From: Paenibacillus wulumuqiensis
GTDB taxonomy: Bacteria; Bacillota; Bacilli; Paenibacillales; Paenibacillaceae
DNA: 64,000 nt
Assembly (NCBI RefSeq): GCF_000971965.1
Contig: NZ_KQ040792.1
Location: forward strand, 248,001 to 312,000
Reading direction: 5' to 3'
The position numbers were made by a program, and so were the translations under genes. Positions 1 to 7,804 of this stretch are shown here, in pieces. The notes beneath the pieces were generated by a model. The model did no database searches and had not been told where the DNA came from. It saw nothing but the letters and a program-made list of their open reading frames with translations. The first letter of the stretch is position 1. The number at the start of each line of letters is the position of its first letter.

Positions 1-1
1 G

Positions 2-478
2 AGCGCACAAGAGTGGTCGCTCGGACAGATGTACCAGCACCTGATCGCTGCTGCACTGTACATGCAGATGGGGAATATCGATAAATGCATCATGCAGTAT
101 GAGCATGATCTGCAGCAGCACAATGCCCAACCTGAGAATCCGTCCGCACAGTCAGCTGCAGAGGGAAAGACAGAGATGGGAGAGAGTATTTTTGAAAATG
201 GAAGTTTCCCTCCCGTGCGGGTCAAGGTGCCGGGCGTTCCGGAGCCAGCACAGCCGGAGAACCGAGAACAGCTGCTGAAAGGTCTGGAACAGGTACGCAT
301 TCGCGCCCGCGAGCTGGCACCGCAGGCAGCAGCGGTTCCGGCCCGCTATACAGAGCGACACCCAAGGTTTGGCGATCTCAATGCAGCCGAGTGGATGATG
401 CTGATCGAGATGCATTATCGTCATCACCTGCACCAGAAGCGCCGGCTGGATGAGTTTCTGAATAGGACTGTAAAGTAA
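2..478 (+). CDS. DinB/DUF1569-like protein, 5' end outside window
   Basis: The reading frame is open from the first bases of the window, so the start lies upstream; about 158 residues are visible. The fragment opens with SAQEWSLGQMYQHLI, the usual first helix of DinB-fold proteins (four-helix bundles, often metal-binding, some acting as thiol transferases). Near the C-terminus HPRFGDLNAAEWMMLIEMH followed by RHHLHQ resembles the last helix of DUF1569/DinB members, where histidines supply metal ligands. The middle (about residues 45-90) is Pro/Glu/Ala-rich and probably a loop. An internal ATG at 29 is only the first methionine in the window, not a likely start. The substrate is unknown. A second DinB-like gene lies at 14566, but the two are not close copies. 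Confidence 0.7.
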   Translation, partial: SAQEWSLGQMYQHLIAAALYMQMGNIDKCIMQYEHDLQQHNAQPENPSAQSAAEGKTEMGESIFENGSFPPVRVKVPGVPEPAQPENREQLLKGLEQVRIRARELAPQAAAVPARYTERHPRFGDLNAAEWMMLIEMHYRHHLHQKRRLDEFLNRTVK

Positions 479-524
479 AAGCGGAGAGAAAACTGCACCA
501 GCATACCCTCCTGCGAAAGGCTTC

Positions 525-576
525 GCGAAAAGCCCTGTGTCCTGCAGTATTCTGCATAGGATACAGGGCTTTTCGC
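525..576. terminator. Intrinsic terminator, probably bidirectional
   Basis: A long inverted repeat, GCGAAAAGCCCTGTGTCCT paired with its near-complement AGGATACAGGGCTTTTCGC, with A-runs before and T-runs after the stem. It lies 47 bases after the stop of the DinB-like gene and should end its transcript. Confidence 0.8.
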
Positions 577-814
577 ATGCGCAGGGATTCTGTTGCCACT
601 CCATAATCCTACATAGTACGGTCCGGCTATTTCCTTTATAATCAATATATTAACGTTCATGTACACGACTATGGAAAAGTGTTAAATTTAGTACTTATCA
701 GGGATACCCGCCGAACCATGCAGCATGGAGATGTGCCGGAGACAGCGAGTCCCGGAGCCGGCAGCAGCAGAGGTGTCCAATTACAGGAATTAACGGGCGG
801 AGGGAAAAGGATTC
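577..814. other. Intergenic region upstream of ansA
   Basis: No gene is seen. TATAAT is present at 637-642 but without a convincing -35 hexamer, so the ansA promoter is not assigned. The ribosome binding site for ansA is GGCGGAGGGAAAAGG just before 815. Confidence 0.4.
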
Positions 815-1816
815 ATGCAGCATATTTTGTTTATCAATACCGGAGGCACGATCTCCTCTTCAGCAGAAGGACAGGGGCTGACCCCGACACAATCGGCAGC
901 GGATATCATCTCAGCGGTACCCGAGGTCAGAGAGATCTGCAATATCGAAGCAATGACGCTGATGAGCGTGGACAGTACGAATATCCAGCCGGAAGAATGG
1001 GTGACCATCGCACGCACGGTGCATGAGCAGCTGCCAAAATACGATGGCATCGTTATCGCCCATGGTACGGATACGATGGCCTACACGGCCTCTGCGCTCA
1101 GCTTTATGCTGGGAGCGCTCGACAAGCCGGTCGTGATTACCGGTTCCCAGGTATCGGTACTGGCGGAATACAGCGATTCCCGCAAAAATATCAAGGACGC
1201 TTTCCGGACAGCCTCCAGCGAGCTGGCTGGCGTATTCGTTGTATTCAACGGCAAAATCATCAACGGTGCCCGGGCATCCAAAGTGAAAACCAAAAGCTAT
1301 GATGCGTTCGAGAGCATCAATCATCCGTACATCGGTTATCTGGATGAGGATCACATTGTCTACAACGAGATTGCGCCGTCTGTCTATCCAGAAGGACATG
1401 TGTATAATGATCAGTATTCGCCCGATGTGTTCCTGCTCAAGCTGATTCCGGGGATGCGCCCGGATATTTTCGATGCCGTTCGTAATCTGGGCTACAAGGG
1501 CATCATCGTTGAAGGATTCGGTCTTGGCGGGGTTCCTTTCAAAGAGATTAATCTGATCGACAAGATCGAAGAGCTGGTACAGGATGGGATCAGCATCGTC
1601 GTGACCACCCAGTGTCTGTACGAAGGCGGCGATTTGACGATCTATGAGGTCGGACAGCGTGCACTGGAGAAAGGCGTTATCCCGTGCTATGACATGACGA
1701 CCGAAGCGCTGACGACCAAAATGATGTGGGTGCTTGGACAGGCGAACAGCCCGGCTGAAGTCGCCCGTATGATGGCAACCAATTATGTGGATGAGATTAC
1801 GATGCCGGTCATATAA
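815..1816 (+). CDS. ansA: L-asparaginase, type I (cytosolic)
   Basis: Hydrolyses L-asparagine to aspartate and ammonia. The 333-residue length is normal for bacterial type I enzymes. The first catalytic motif NTGGTIS lies at residues 8-14, with Thr9 in the nucleophile position, and the second, HGTDT, at 83-87, with the Thr85-Asp86 pair. There is no signal peptide, which fits the cytosolic class. The stop codon overlaps the ATG of the next gene (TAATG at 1814-1818), so the membrane protein downstream is almost certainly translationally coupled. Homologues in Bacillus are often paired with aspartase; here they are not. High confidence in the family; whether the true preference is asparagine alone cannot be read from sequence. 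Confidence 0.93.
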   Translation: MQHILFINTGGTISSSAEGQGLTPTQSAADIISAVPEVREICNIEAMTLMSVDSTNIQPEEWVTIARTVHEQLPKYDGIVIAHGTDTMAYTASALSFMLGALDKPVVITGSQVSVLAEYSDSRKNIKDAFRTASSELAGVFVVFNGKIINGARASKVKTKSYDAFESINHPYIGYLDEDHIVYNEIAPSVYPEGHVYNDQYSPDVFLLKLIPGMRPDIFDAVRNLGYKGIIVEGFGLGGVPFKEINLIDKIEELVQDGISIVVTTQCLYEGGDLTIYEVGQRALEKGVIPCYDMTTEALTTKMMWVLGQANSPAEVARMMATNYVDEITMPVI

Positions 1817-2277
1817 TGAAAAGTACCTTTGTGCTTAAAGGTTTGATTTTTGGCATGCTGCTGGCTGTGATTATCGCTTTTTTGTTTATGCTGGTCGGTC
1901 AAATTACAGCAGGTGGTATCACCTCATTATGGGGAGAAAGCTGGCTATATTTCTCTGTTATCATCCCGTTTGCGGTGGTATTTATGCTGCTGGGAGGCTA
2001 TTTTTACAACAGAAATGAAGTCTCCAATAAAAAGCTGTGGCTGCTTAGTCTGATTGTTGCCTTTGCAGTGACTTTGTACAGCGGAACGATCGGCGCGATC
2101 TTTGGTGAGTACATTGCGCGGGGCGAGAGTGAGACCATTAATGTTGAGGGTACGCTCACATGGGGCACGATTTACGCTTTTGTATTGCTTCCGGTTACGG
2201 TGCCATTTGCCAGACTGTTGATCGGCATATTTTATAATTTTGTTTTTTCTGGGCATGGAAAAAAGAGCAGTCCCTAA
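1816..2277 (+). CDS. Small four-helix membrane protein, unknown function
   Basis: A 153-residue protein with four predicted hydrophobic segments: about residues 8-30, 45-63, 74-98 and 117-143. Short polar loops and a basic C-terminus (GHGKKSSP) suggest both ends face the cytoplasm. I recognise no family. The start codon overlaps the ansA stop, so the two share a transcript and perhaps a role, such as moving asparagine, aspartate or ammonium, but nothing in the sequence proves this. Its stop codon lies inside the loop of the following terminator hairpin. Confidence 0.75.
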   Translation: MKSTFVLKGLIFGMLLAVIIAFLFMLVGQITAGGITSLWGESWLYFSVIIPFAVVFMLLGGYFYNRNEVSNKKLWLLSLIVAFAVTLYSGTIGAIFGEYIARGESETINVEGTLTWGTIYAFVLLPVTVPFARLLIGIFYNFVFSGHGKKSSP

Positions 2278-2295
2278 TCGGACTGCTCTTTTTTT
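2261..2295 (+). terminator. Intrinsic terminator of the ansA operon
   Basis: GAGCAGTCC and GGACTGCTC flank a six-base loop and are followed by seven T. The TAA stop of the membrane protein at 2275-2277 falls in the loop, so ribosomes finishing translation would occupy the hairpin. Confidence 0.9.
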
Positions 2296-2366
2296 GCCTT
2301 TTTAGGCGTTCATATTCGCTGTTAGCAGCTTTTGACCCGCATACTCCGCGGGAAATTCAATTGTGC

Positions 2367-2699
2367 TTAGTCGTTGTTTTTGGAGCGTGCTTGTCCGCCC
2401 TTGCGGCCTGCTTCTTCGCGGCTCATACCGTCGGAGTCGCTGCGTGCTTTGCCGCCTTCGCTGCCAATTTCCTGATAGAATTCTTTGTCATGGGAATCGG
2501 AAGTGGCTTGTCCGCCTTTTTGACCGATTTCCTGGTAGAATTCTTTACCATGAGAATCTGCGGTGGATTCGCCGCCTTTTTGACCAATCTCTTGATAAAA
2601 TTCTTTGTCGTGATTTTTAGAAGTGGCTTCCCCACCCAGACGACCTGCTTCTTCTCTGCTCATTTTGCCGTTGTTGTTATTGCTGTTGTTGTTTGCCAT
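2367..2699 (-). CDS. KGG-repeat general stress protein (GsiB/YciG type)
   Basis: A 110-residue, very hydrophilic, Asn/Gly/Lys/Glu-rich protein with no hydrophobic core. After an Asn-rich start it carries a MSREEAGRLGGEATS unit, then three copies of a roughly 20-residue unit with core KEFYQEIGQKGGE, then a second MSREEAG unit. This is the KGG (stress-induced) motif found in GsiB of Bacillus and in YciG. Such proteins behave like hydrophilins, protecting proteins during desiccation, salt or heat stress. The ribosome binding site is AGAGGAG before the ATG at 2699. A sigma-B-like promoter lies 67 bases upstream, matching the known control of GsiB. The repeats are also visible in the DNA as roughly 63-base imperfect tandem repeats. 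Confidence 0.93.
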   Translation of the reverse strand: MANNNSNNNNGKMSREEAGRLGGEATSKNHDKEFYQEIGQKGGESTADSHGKEFYQEIGQKGGQATSDSHDKEFYQEIGSEGGKARSDSDGMSREEAGRKGGQARSKNND

Positions 2700-2765
2700 T
2701 TTCTATTCACTCCTCTGAATTTTCTAGTTGGTAGTACGCTGTATGATCAGCGCCACGATATTGTA

Positions 2766-2790
2766 TTACCCGGCCAAAAATAGAATAAAC
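2766..2790 (-). promoter_or_regulatory. Sigma-B-like promoter of the KGG stress gene
   Basis: On the minus strand GTTTAT (2785-2790), 13 bases, then GGGTAA (2766-2771). This closely matches the sigma-B pattern GTTTAA-N12-14-GGGTAT and lies the right distance upstream of the stress gene. Confidence 0.72.
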
Positions 2791-2851
2791 ACCCCAAAAA
2801 GCAATATTTCCAAAGTGCTAAATTGCTGTCCTGCTTGAGAAAAAGAACTCT

Positions 2852-2893
2852 AAAATGCCACAAGCCTTGTCAGCATTGGGCTTGTGGCATTTC
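2852..2893 (-). terminator. Intrinsic terminator downstream of the SgrR-like gene
   Basis: A 14-bp stem (AAATGCCACAAGCC with its complement) and an 11-12-base loop, followed on the minus strand by TTTTAG. It lies 45 bases after the stop of the SgrR-like gene. Confidence 0.8.
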
Positions 2894-2938
2894 AGTCAGT
2901 CAGCAATTTCGAAGTTGATTTTTTTTGGAATTTTTTGA

Positions 2939-4651
2939 TCATTGCCCGGCGCTGGATTCATGTTCGGGCAGCCGGGCAGGGAACCAGATATGCCTCAGAT
3001 CGACCCAGCCCTGACTGTTAAAGGTAATGCCACGCACCGTTGGCAGATAGGCGGTCTGAACCGGCTTTTCATACAGTACATACAGCTGGTGCTCTGCAGC
3101 CAGCCGGTCTCCGATCCGCTGGAAAAGGGCATCCCGCAGCTGGGGATCGGCCTGCCGTCGAATCTCGTCCAATGCGTGCTCGATATCGATACGGGTATGG
3201 GTATCGACGTGCTGGGACAGGGTCAGATACAGATCATACAGCCGCAGCTGCTCATCCTGATCACGAGTCAGAGAAAAGACGATCAGATCAGACTCCATTC
3301 GCACAGGACCCTGGAACTGCTCAATCGGTGTGGACAGCACTTCACAGGCATATCCATGCTGCCGCAGCGTCTGTGCGATCTGGCGAGCATCCCGGCGGTA
3401 CTGCGGAATCGTTAAAATTTGCAGCGATGTCCCTGTCTGCTCTATGCCGGATGCAGGAGAGGATTCCTGCTCTCCCTGCAGGCAGGTACAGATATGAGCA
3501 CGAACAGCGGGATCACGCAGCGGTCCTTCCTTTTGCGTATTGAACGTAATGAACTTGCGCACCGATACCGGCGACGGCAGCTGACTCCAGGAATGGTCAT
3601 CCGGCACCGACGGATTGGGAATCAGGTGAAAAGGAGAGACCGGATCGGCAGGCTCTGCCCTTTCGCCGCTGACCGACCAGGGAATATGGATAATCTCGAC
3701 CCGGTCCAGATGGGGCCGTCCCTGAAAATACGGTTTGAACACTTCCAGCACGCAGCGTTCCTCACTCTGTTCGACCATTCGAAAAGGACCGGTACCGCTC
3801 GGCTTGAGCCCGAATTCCTGCTCACTGCGCCGGTTCAGTCCTCTCGGCACAATCGCCGCCCGGCTGGTGCACAGAAAGGGCAAAAACAGCTCGCTCGGTT
3901 CCTGAAGCTGAATATGCACGGTCGTCGAATTCAGCGCACGGACGGACTGGATCTGTTTGAACACAAACCGGTACAAGGCCCGCCGCGACGTACGGATCAG
4001 CCGCTCAAATGTATAGACCACATCTTCGGCGGTCAGGATCTGCCCATGGTGGAACAGCACATCCTTGCGCAGGTAAAAGGTCCAGCCGGTCCGCTGTGCA
4101 TCCGTCTCCCAGGCATGAGCCAGATGCGGTACGATCTTGCCGCTATCGCCGGATTTGCGAACGAGTCCATCGAAAATATGACTGGAGACAAAGGATTCGG
4201 CCAGCAGATTCATATACAGCGGGTCCACTGTATGAATACGCTGGCGAATCGGCAGCCGCAGCTGGTCAATCTGCCGGTCACGCTGTATTTCCGAATGAGG
4301 ACCGAAATAGCTGAGCAGCCAGTCCTGCAGCTGTTCATCCAGTACCGGCGAGCGTGCATGCAGCCGGATCTGCTCAATACTGTCCCGGATATCCCTGCGC
4401 TGGATCGTATGCATCATCGACTCCATGGCGATCTGCTCGGGCGAAGCGGTAAAGGTCAGCAGGGAACGGCGCCCCCGTCCGCGCTGGGACTGCCAGGTAA
4501 TCCAGCCCTGTTCACTCATGCGGTTGATAATGTTAAGCGCGTTGCGGTGTGTACATTCCAGTACGGCAGCAAGCTCATCCAGCGTCACATCCAGCTCGGT
4601 CTGACTGCCATACTGGGAATGCAGCAGCAGAAATTGTCGGTGTAACTTCAT
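2939..4651 (-). CDS. SgrR-like transcriptional regulator with solute-binding domain
   Basis: 570 residues. The first 110 or so form an SgrR-type winged helix: LDVTLDELAAVLECTHRNAL reads as helix-turn-helix, followed by GWITWQSQRGRGRRS as the wing. Residues from about 160 to 480 resemble the family 5 extracellular solute-binding fold (oligopeptide/nickel-binding type), including DPLYMNLLAESFVSSHIFDGL and LRKDVLFHHGQILTAEDVVYTFERL. No signal peptide is present, so the binding domain acts in the cytoplasm as a ligand sensor. E. coli SgrR responds to sugar-phosphate stress; Firmicutes homologues often control a neighbouring transporter. The divergent neighbour here is a DUF4173 membrane protein, a possible target. 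The ligand is unknown. The ribosome binding site is AGGAGG before the ATG. Confidence 0.88.
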   Translation of the reverse strand: MKLHRQFLLLHSQYGSQTELDVTLDELAAVLECTHRNALNIINRMSEQGWITWQSQRGRGRRSLLTFTASPEQIAMESMMHTIQRRDIRDSIEQIRLHARSPVLDEQLQDWLLSYFGPHSEIQRDRQIDQLRLPIRQRIHTVDPLYMNLLAESFVSSHIFDGLVRKSGDSGKIVPHLAHAWETDAQRTGWTFYLRKDVLFHHGQILTAEDVVYTFERLIRTSRRALYRFVFKQIQSVRALNSTTVHIQLQEPSELFLPFLCTSRAAIVPRGLNRRSEQEFGLKPSGTGPFRMVEQSEERCVLEVFKPYFQGRPHLDRVEIIHIPWSVSGERAEPADPVSPFHLIPNPSVPDDHSWSQLPSPVSVRKFITFNTQKEGPLRDPAVRAHICTCLQGEQESSPASGIEQTGTSLQILTIPQYRRDARQIAQTLRQHGYACEVLSTPIEQFQGPVRMESDLIVFSLTRDQDEQLRLYDLYLTLSQHVDTHTRIDIEHALDEIRRQADPQLRDALFQRIGDRLAAEHQLYVLYEKPVQTAYLPTVRGITFNSQGWVDLRHIWFPARLPEHESSAGQ

Positions 4652-4996
4652 TACATAACCTCCTGTAATGGCATTGGTATCTATCAGTATCCATCAATTG
4701 CAAATGTATATTTATGCTGAAAAGGACATGGTTATCAATGCCTTGGTCATACGGAAAGTCAGTCTTCTCCGCATAATAGTCCCTTCAAAATCCAGTGAAT
4801 TTAAAATAGGAAATTTTCCAGTTTATTTCTTCTATTTATTTTCTTATTTTATCATCTACAATAAAAATAACCACATTGAACCTACCCGGCAGCAGGCTGT
4901 ACCGATCGGCCATCCGCCTGAAGTCTGCTGCACATCGTATTTAACCTATACCAACAGCTTATTATGAAAATTAAATTTTGACCGGAGGAGAGAGCT
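4652..4996. other. AT-rich divergent intergenic region
   Basis: 345 bases between the divergent SgrR-like and DUF4173 genes. The part from about 4795 to 4890 is strongly AT-rich and should hold promoters for one or both genes, but I find no hexamer pair good enough to assign. A 99-codon open frame here lacks a ribosome binding site and is not called. Confidence 0.4.
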
Positions 4997-6739
4997 TTGT
5001 ACGATAAGTTAATTGTAGTACCCCAGCGGGGATGGATTGCCCTGATCAGCGCCTTTATTCTGGCGGTCGTTCATCAATATTTATTTTACGGGCACAGTTT
5101 TGGTATTTCATATCCGGTATTCGTGATTTTGTTTTACCTCTATATGTATACTTATGCGGGCGACCGGCTCCGGCAGGGGTCATGGTTCAGCAGGCTGGTG
5201 ATGGTCGCGATTATACTGCTGTCCTGCACGTACGGATTGTTTGCAAATGAATTTTTCCGTGCACTGAATGCGCTGTTTATTCCCTGTCTGATTTCACTGC
5301 ATCTGGCGTATATGCTGAGCCGCAGACGGCTGGACTGGAATCGTCCGGAGCTGATCATCGATGCACTGGATCATCTGTTTCCGCAGACATTTCGTCATTT
5401 TATCACCCCATTTGCGATGCTCAAGCACAAGGCTTCCCAGCGCATGCAGGAAGGGCAGCGGGCGACATTTCGTAAAATCATGCTCGGTGTACTGGCTGCT
5501 CTGCCGCTGCTGTTCATCATTATTGCGCTGCTAACATCGGCGGATCGCATGTTTAATGAGCTGCTTGGCACGATGCCGCGCTGGATTCTGAACCTGTCGC
5601 CGGGAGAAGGCACGTTCCGGCTCGTCTGGGTGATCATCATGGGATTTATCCTGTTCGGTTATCTGTGGGGATTCGTCAAACCGCTCGTCTATGCACCACC
5701 GGTCTGGCAGACACCACCGCCGGGAACAGGGGCGGCGCCCGGCGTACAGCCTCCATCCAATGCGCAGGCAGCAGCGAATCGTCCGCCGGGTCCCAATGCT
5801 GTAACTGGGGAAGCGTTGAATACCCAGCCGCAGCTGCCCAATAGCGAGAACGGACAGGCTACTACACCCGTTCAGATACCAGGTCAGACAGCGGCATTTC
5901 CCGCATCCCCGGCTGCAGTGGACATACAGCCCCGTCCGCACCCAGCCCAGCAGGTTCCGGCGCAGGTGCAGCCGCATCATCCGGTACGGATCGATCCGGT
6001 TATTCTCGGCACGGTGCTCGTGCTGATCAATATCGTCTATGTATTGTTCGTTTTCCTGCAGTTCTCCTATCTGTTCGGAGCGCCGCAGGGCAATCTGCCG
6101 GATGGCAGTACCTATGCAGAGTATGCCCGCAGCGGATTTATGGAGCTGGTCATGGTAACAGCACTCAACTTTGTGATCATGCTGTGCGGACTGCTCTATG
6201 CAGGACCGGCAGGCAAAGGGCTGCAGTGCCTGAATAACGGGCTGCTGTATGTGCTCGTGTTATGCTCCGGTGTGATGTTATATTCGGCATTTACCCGTCT
6301 TTTATTATATGAGCAGGCGTATGGATATACGACCGTGCGCTTTCTCGTTCATGCATTTATGCTGTTCCTCGGTGTGCTGCTGATCGTGGCAGGGCTGCGG
6401 ATTCATTTCCGTCGTCTGCCGCTGGCACGCTGTTATATTATTCTGGCGCTGGCCGCTTATGTGCTGGTGAACTATGCAGGAATGGACCGCCAGATTGCGG
6501 TTCGCAATATGGAACGTTACGAGCAGTCCGGCGAGCTGGATATGGATTATCTGACTGGATTGTCCACCGAGGCTGTGCCAGCTCTGCTCAAGTTCAGCCG
6601 TGAGCATGAAGTGTATGGCCTTGCAGGTGCGCTGCATGAGCGCTGGGCATATCTGTTTGATGAAAATACCGACTGGCAGTCGATCAATCTGAGCGACTAT
6701 CTGGCCATCCGGGCACTGCGCCAGGACAGTCAGCAATAA
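4997..6739 (+). CDS. DUF4173 integral membrane protein
   Basis: 580 residues, starting with TTG behind GGAGGAG at 4984-4990. About ten hydrophobic segments are visible. The C-terminal half carries the DUF4173 signature: FLQFSYLFG, then STYAEYARSGFMELV. DUF4173/DUF4153 proteins occur widely in Firmicutes without a proven role. Between about residues 235 and 325 is an unusual soluble insert rich in Pro, Ala, Gln and Asn (for example PPVWQTPPPGTG), likely an unstructured loop. The C-terminal 70 residues are soluble. The small gene at 6790 follows after 50 bases and is probably cotranscribed. The divergent SgrR-like regulator may control it. Confidence 0.82.
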   Translation: MYDKLIVVPQRGWIALISAFILAVVHQYLFYGHSFGISYPVFVILFYLYMYTYAGDRLRQGSWFSRLVMVAIILLSCTYGLFANEFFRALNALFIPCLISLHLAYMLSRRRLDWNRPELIIDALDHLFPQTFRHFITPFAMLKHKASQRMQEGQRATFRKIMLGVLAALPLLFIIIALLTSADRMFNELLGTMPRWILNLSPGEGTFRLVWVIIMGFILFGYLWGFVKPLVYAPPVWQTPPPGTGAAPGVQPPSNAQAAANRPPGPNAVTGEALNTQPQLPNSENGQATTPVQIPGQTAAFPASPAAVDIQPRPHPAQQVPAQVQPHHPVRIDPVILGTVLVLINIVYVLFVFLQFSYLFGAPQGNLPDGSTYAEYARSGFMELVMVTALNFVIMLCGLLYAGPAGKGLQCLNNGLLYVLVLCSGVMLYSAFTRLLLYEQAYGYTTVRFLVHAFMLFLGVLLIVAGLRIHFRRLPLARCYIILALAAYVLVNYAGMDRQIAVRNMERYEQSGELDMDYLTGLSTEAVPALLKFSREHEVYGLAGALHERWAYLFDENTDWQSINLSDYLAIRALRQDSQQ

Positions 6740-6789
6740 CTGAATCATTCGATGACATCATAACCAGTACAGGAAAGGGGAATGAACGC

Positions 6790-7194
6790 ATGTTTACGTT
6801 ACAGGCAATGATTCGTTGGAACAGTGACCCGGCTCATCTGCCGGTGGGAGAATGGCTGAAGCATCTCAATGATCCGCAGGAAGGCTGCCCGCAGCAGACC
6901 GACTGGACTACAGACATGGACAGGGAGGGGCTGGAGATTCGTATCGTCAGCTGCATCCCTGATTCATGGAATACGTATGGACAGGTACGGATACCCGCAC
7001 ATGCGCTGCCGGAATCCGGCCTGCAGGCAGGCGATGTATTCACACTGTGGGATCATGGCGATCTCGGGGAAGTGATGCTGCTGGAGAGTCCGCGTCTGCC
7101 GCTTCGTCCGTACCGGTATCTGCAGGAACAGATCGAATACCACGGCGATGAGATGCATGGCTGGCAGCCGTACCGGCATATGCAGCCTTATTAA
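6790..7194 (+). CDS. Hypothetical protein, 134 residues
   Basis: A soluble acidic protein, rich in Trp, Pro and His, with no hydrophobic segment and no family I recognise. The ribosome binding site is AGGAAAGGGG ahead of the ATG. The pattern of short beta-like stretches (LEIRIVSC, GQVRIPAHALP, GDVFTLWDHGDLGEVMLLE) suggests a small beta-barrel; the phrase 'AGDVFTLWDHGDLGEV' resembles translation-barrel-like modules, but that is only an impression. It follows the DUF4173 gene closely and ends just before a bidirectional terminator, so it belongs to that operon. Confidence 0.65.
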   Translation: MFTLQAMIRWNSDPAHLPVGEWLKHLNDPQEGCPQQTDWTTDMDREGLEIRIVSCIPDSWNTYGQVRIPAHALPESGLQAGDVFTLWDHGDLGEVMLLESPRLPLRPYRYLQEQIEYHGDEMHGWQPYRHMQPY

Positions 7195-7202
7195 CGTTCA
7201 AC

Positions 7203-7236
7203 GAAAATAGACAGCAAGAAGGAAAATAGACAGCAA
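7203..7236. repeat. 15-bp direct repeat
   Basis: GAAAATAGACAGCAA occurs at 7203-7217 and 7222-7236, a 19-base period, between the stop codon and the terminator. It looks like a local tandem duplication. Confidence 0.7.
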
Positions 7237-7268
7237 AGAAGCCGTGACTTCGCATCACGGCTTCTTTT
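7235..7268. terminator. Bidirectional intrinsic terminator
   Basis: AAAGAAGCCGTGA and TCACGGCTTCTTTT form a 12-13-bp stem. It lies between the convergent genes at 6790 (plus) and 7322 (minus) and can serve both. Confidence 0.88.
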
Positions 7269-7321
7269 GTTGGTTGTATAGTACGGGTTTTTAAACTTAT
7301 AGACTTCGTAGATAAGATCAT

Positions 7322-7771
7322 TTATTTCAGTAGATCTCGAATAAAGTTCGCATCCCAATCATTTGAGATGCTGTACAGCTGGGAAGCATTCTTTTTGCCA
7401 TGCTGATCATAATCATAAATATCGATATACCGATTATTATACAGAATCATTCCGAATCTTCTTGCCTGATCGTCCTTCACAATAATCGTATATGAATCGT
7501 CAAACGGCAAGTTGGCATCGGATGTTTTGCGGATCTCCATGCCGGACGTCTTTTGTATGAACATCTGGATGTCATCCGGATCAGTAAGGTTTACCTGTTT
7601 TCCTTTGCCCTGATCATTCACGATGTTAATGGAACGTACCTGACCCGTATTAAACTTCTGCCAAATAACCGCGTCCAGTGACGTTTTGTCCGGATTCATG
7701 TTGAAAATCCATATCCCTGCACCTACCAGGATAAGGATACATGCCAGTACATAATATCGACGTGCTCTCAT
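7322..7771 (-). CDS. Membrane-anchored hypothetical protein
   Basis: 149 residues. Basic N-terminus MRARRYY followed by one transmembrane helix (about residues 7-25, YVLACILILVGAGIWIF) and an exported or outward-facing soluble domain. The soluble part contains DPDDIQMFIQKTSGMEI and a DDSYTIIVKDD...FGMILYNNRYIDIYDYD beta pattern like that of small Firmicutes proteins with DUF5301-type folds; I am not sure of that assignment. No cysteine follows the hydrophobic stretch, so it is not a lipoprotein. It lies 33 bases beyond the EamA gene stop on the same strand's upstream side and is probably a separate unit. Confidence 0.65.
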   Translation of the reverse strand: MRARRYYVLACILILVGAGIWIFNMNPDKTSLDAVIWQKFNTGQVRSINIVNDQGKGKQVNLTDPDDIQMFIQKTSGMEIRKTSDANLPFDDSYTIIVKDDQARRFGMILYNNRYIDIYDYDQHGKKNASQLYSISNDWDANFIRDLLK

Positions 7772-7804
7772 AGGCAGCCTCCTTATGCTGTATTGGTGTT
7801 CTCC

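Noticed and set aside
2430-2640. DNA repeats in the stress gene as a possible CRISPR or tandem repeat locus
   Set aside because: They are codon-level repeats of the KGG protein units.
3419-4645. 408-codon open frame on the plus strand opposite the SgrR-like gene
   Set aside because: It mirrors a well-supported coding gene, has no ribosome binding site and its product resembles no family; high-G+C codon use on the other strand explains it.
4668-4967. 99-codon plus-strand frame before the DUF4173 gene
   Set aside because: No ribosome binding site; the region should hold promoters.
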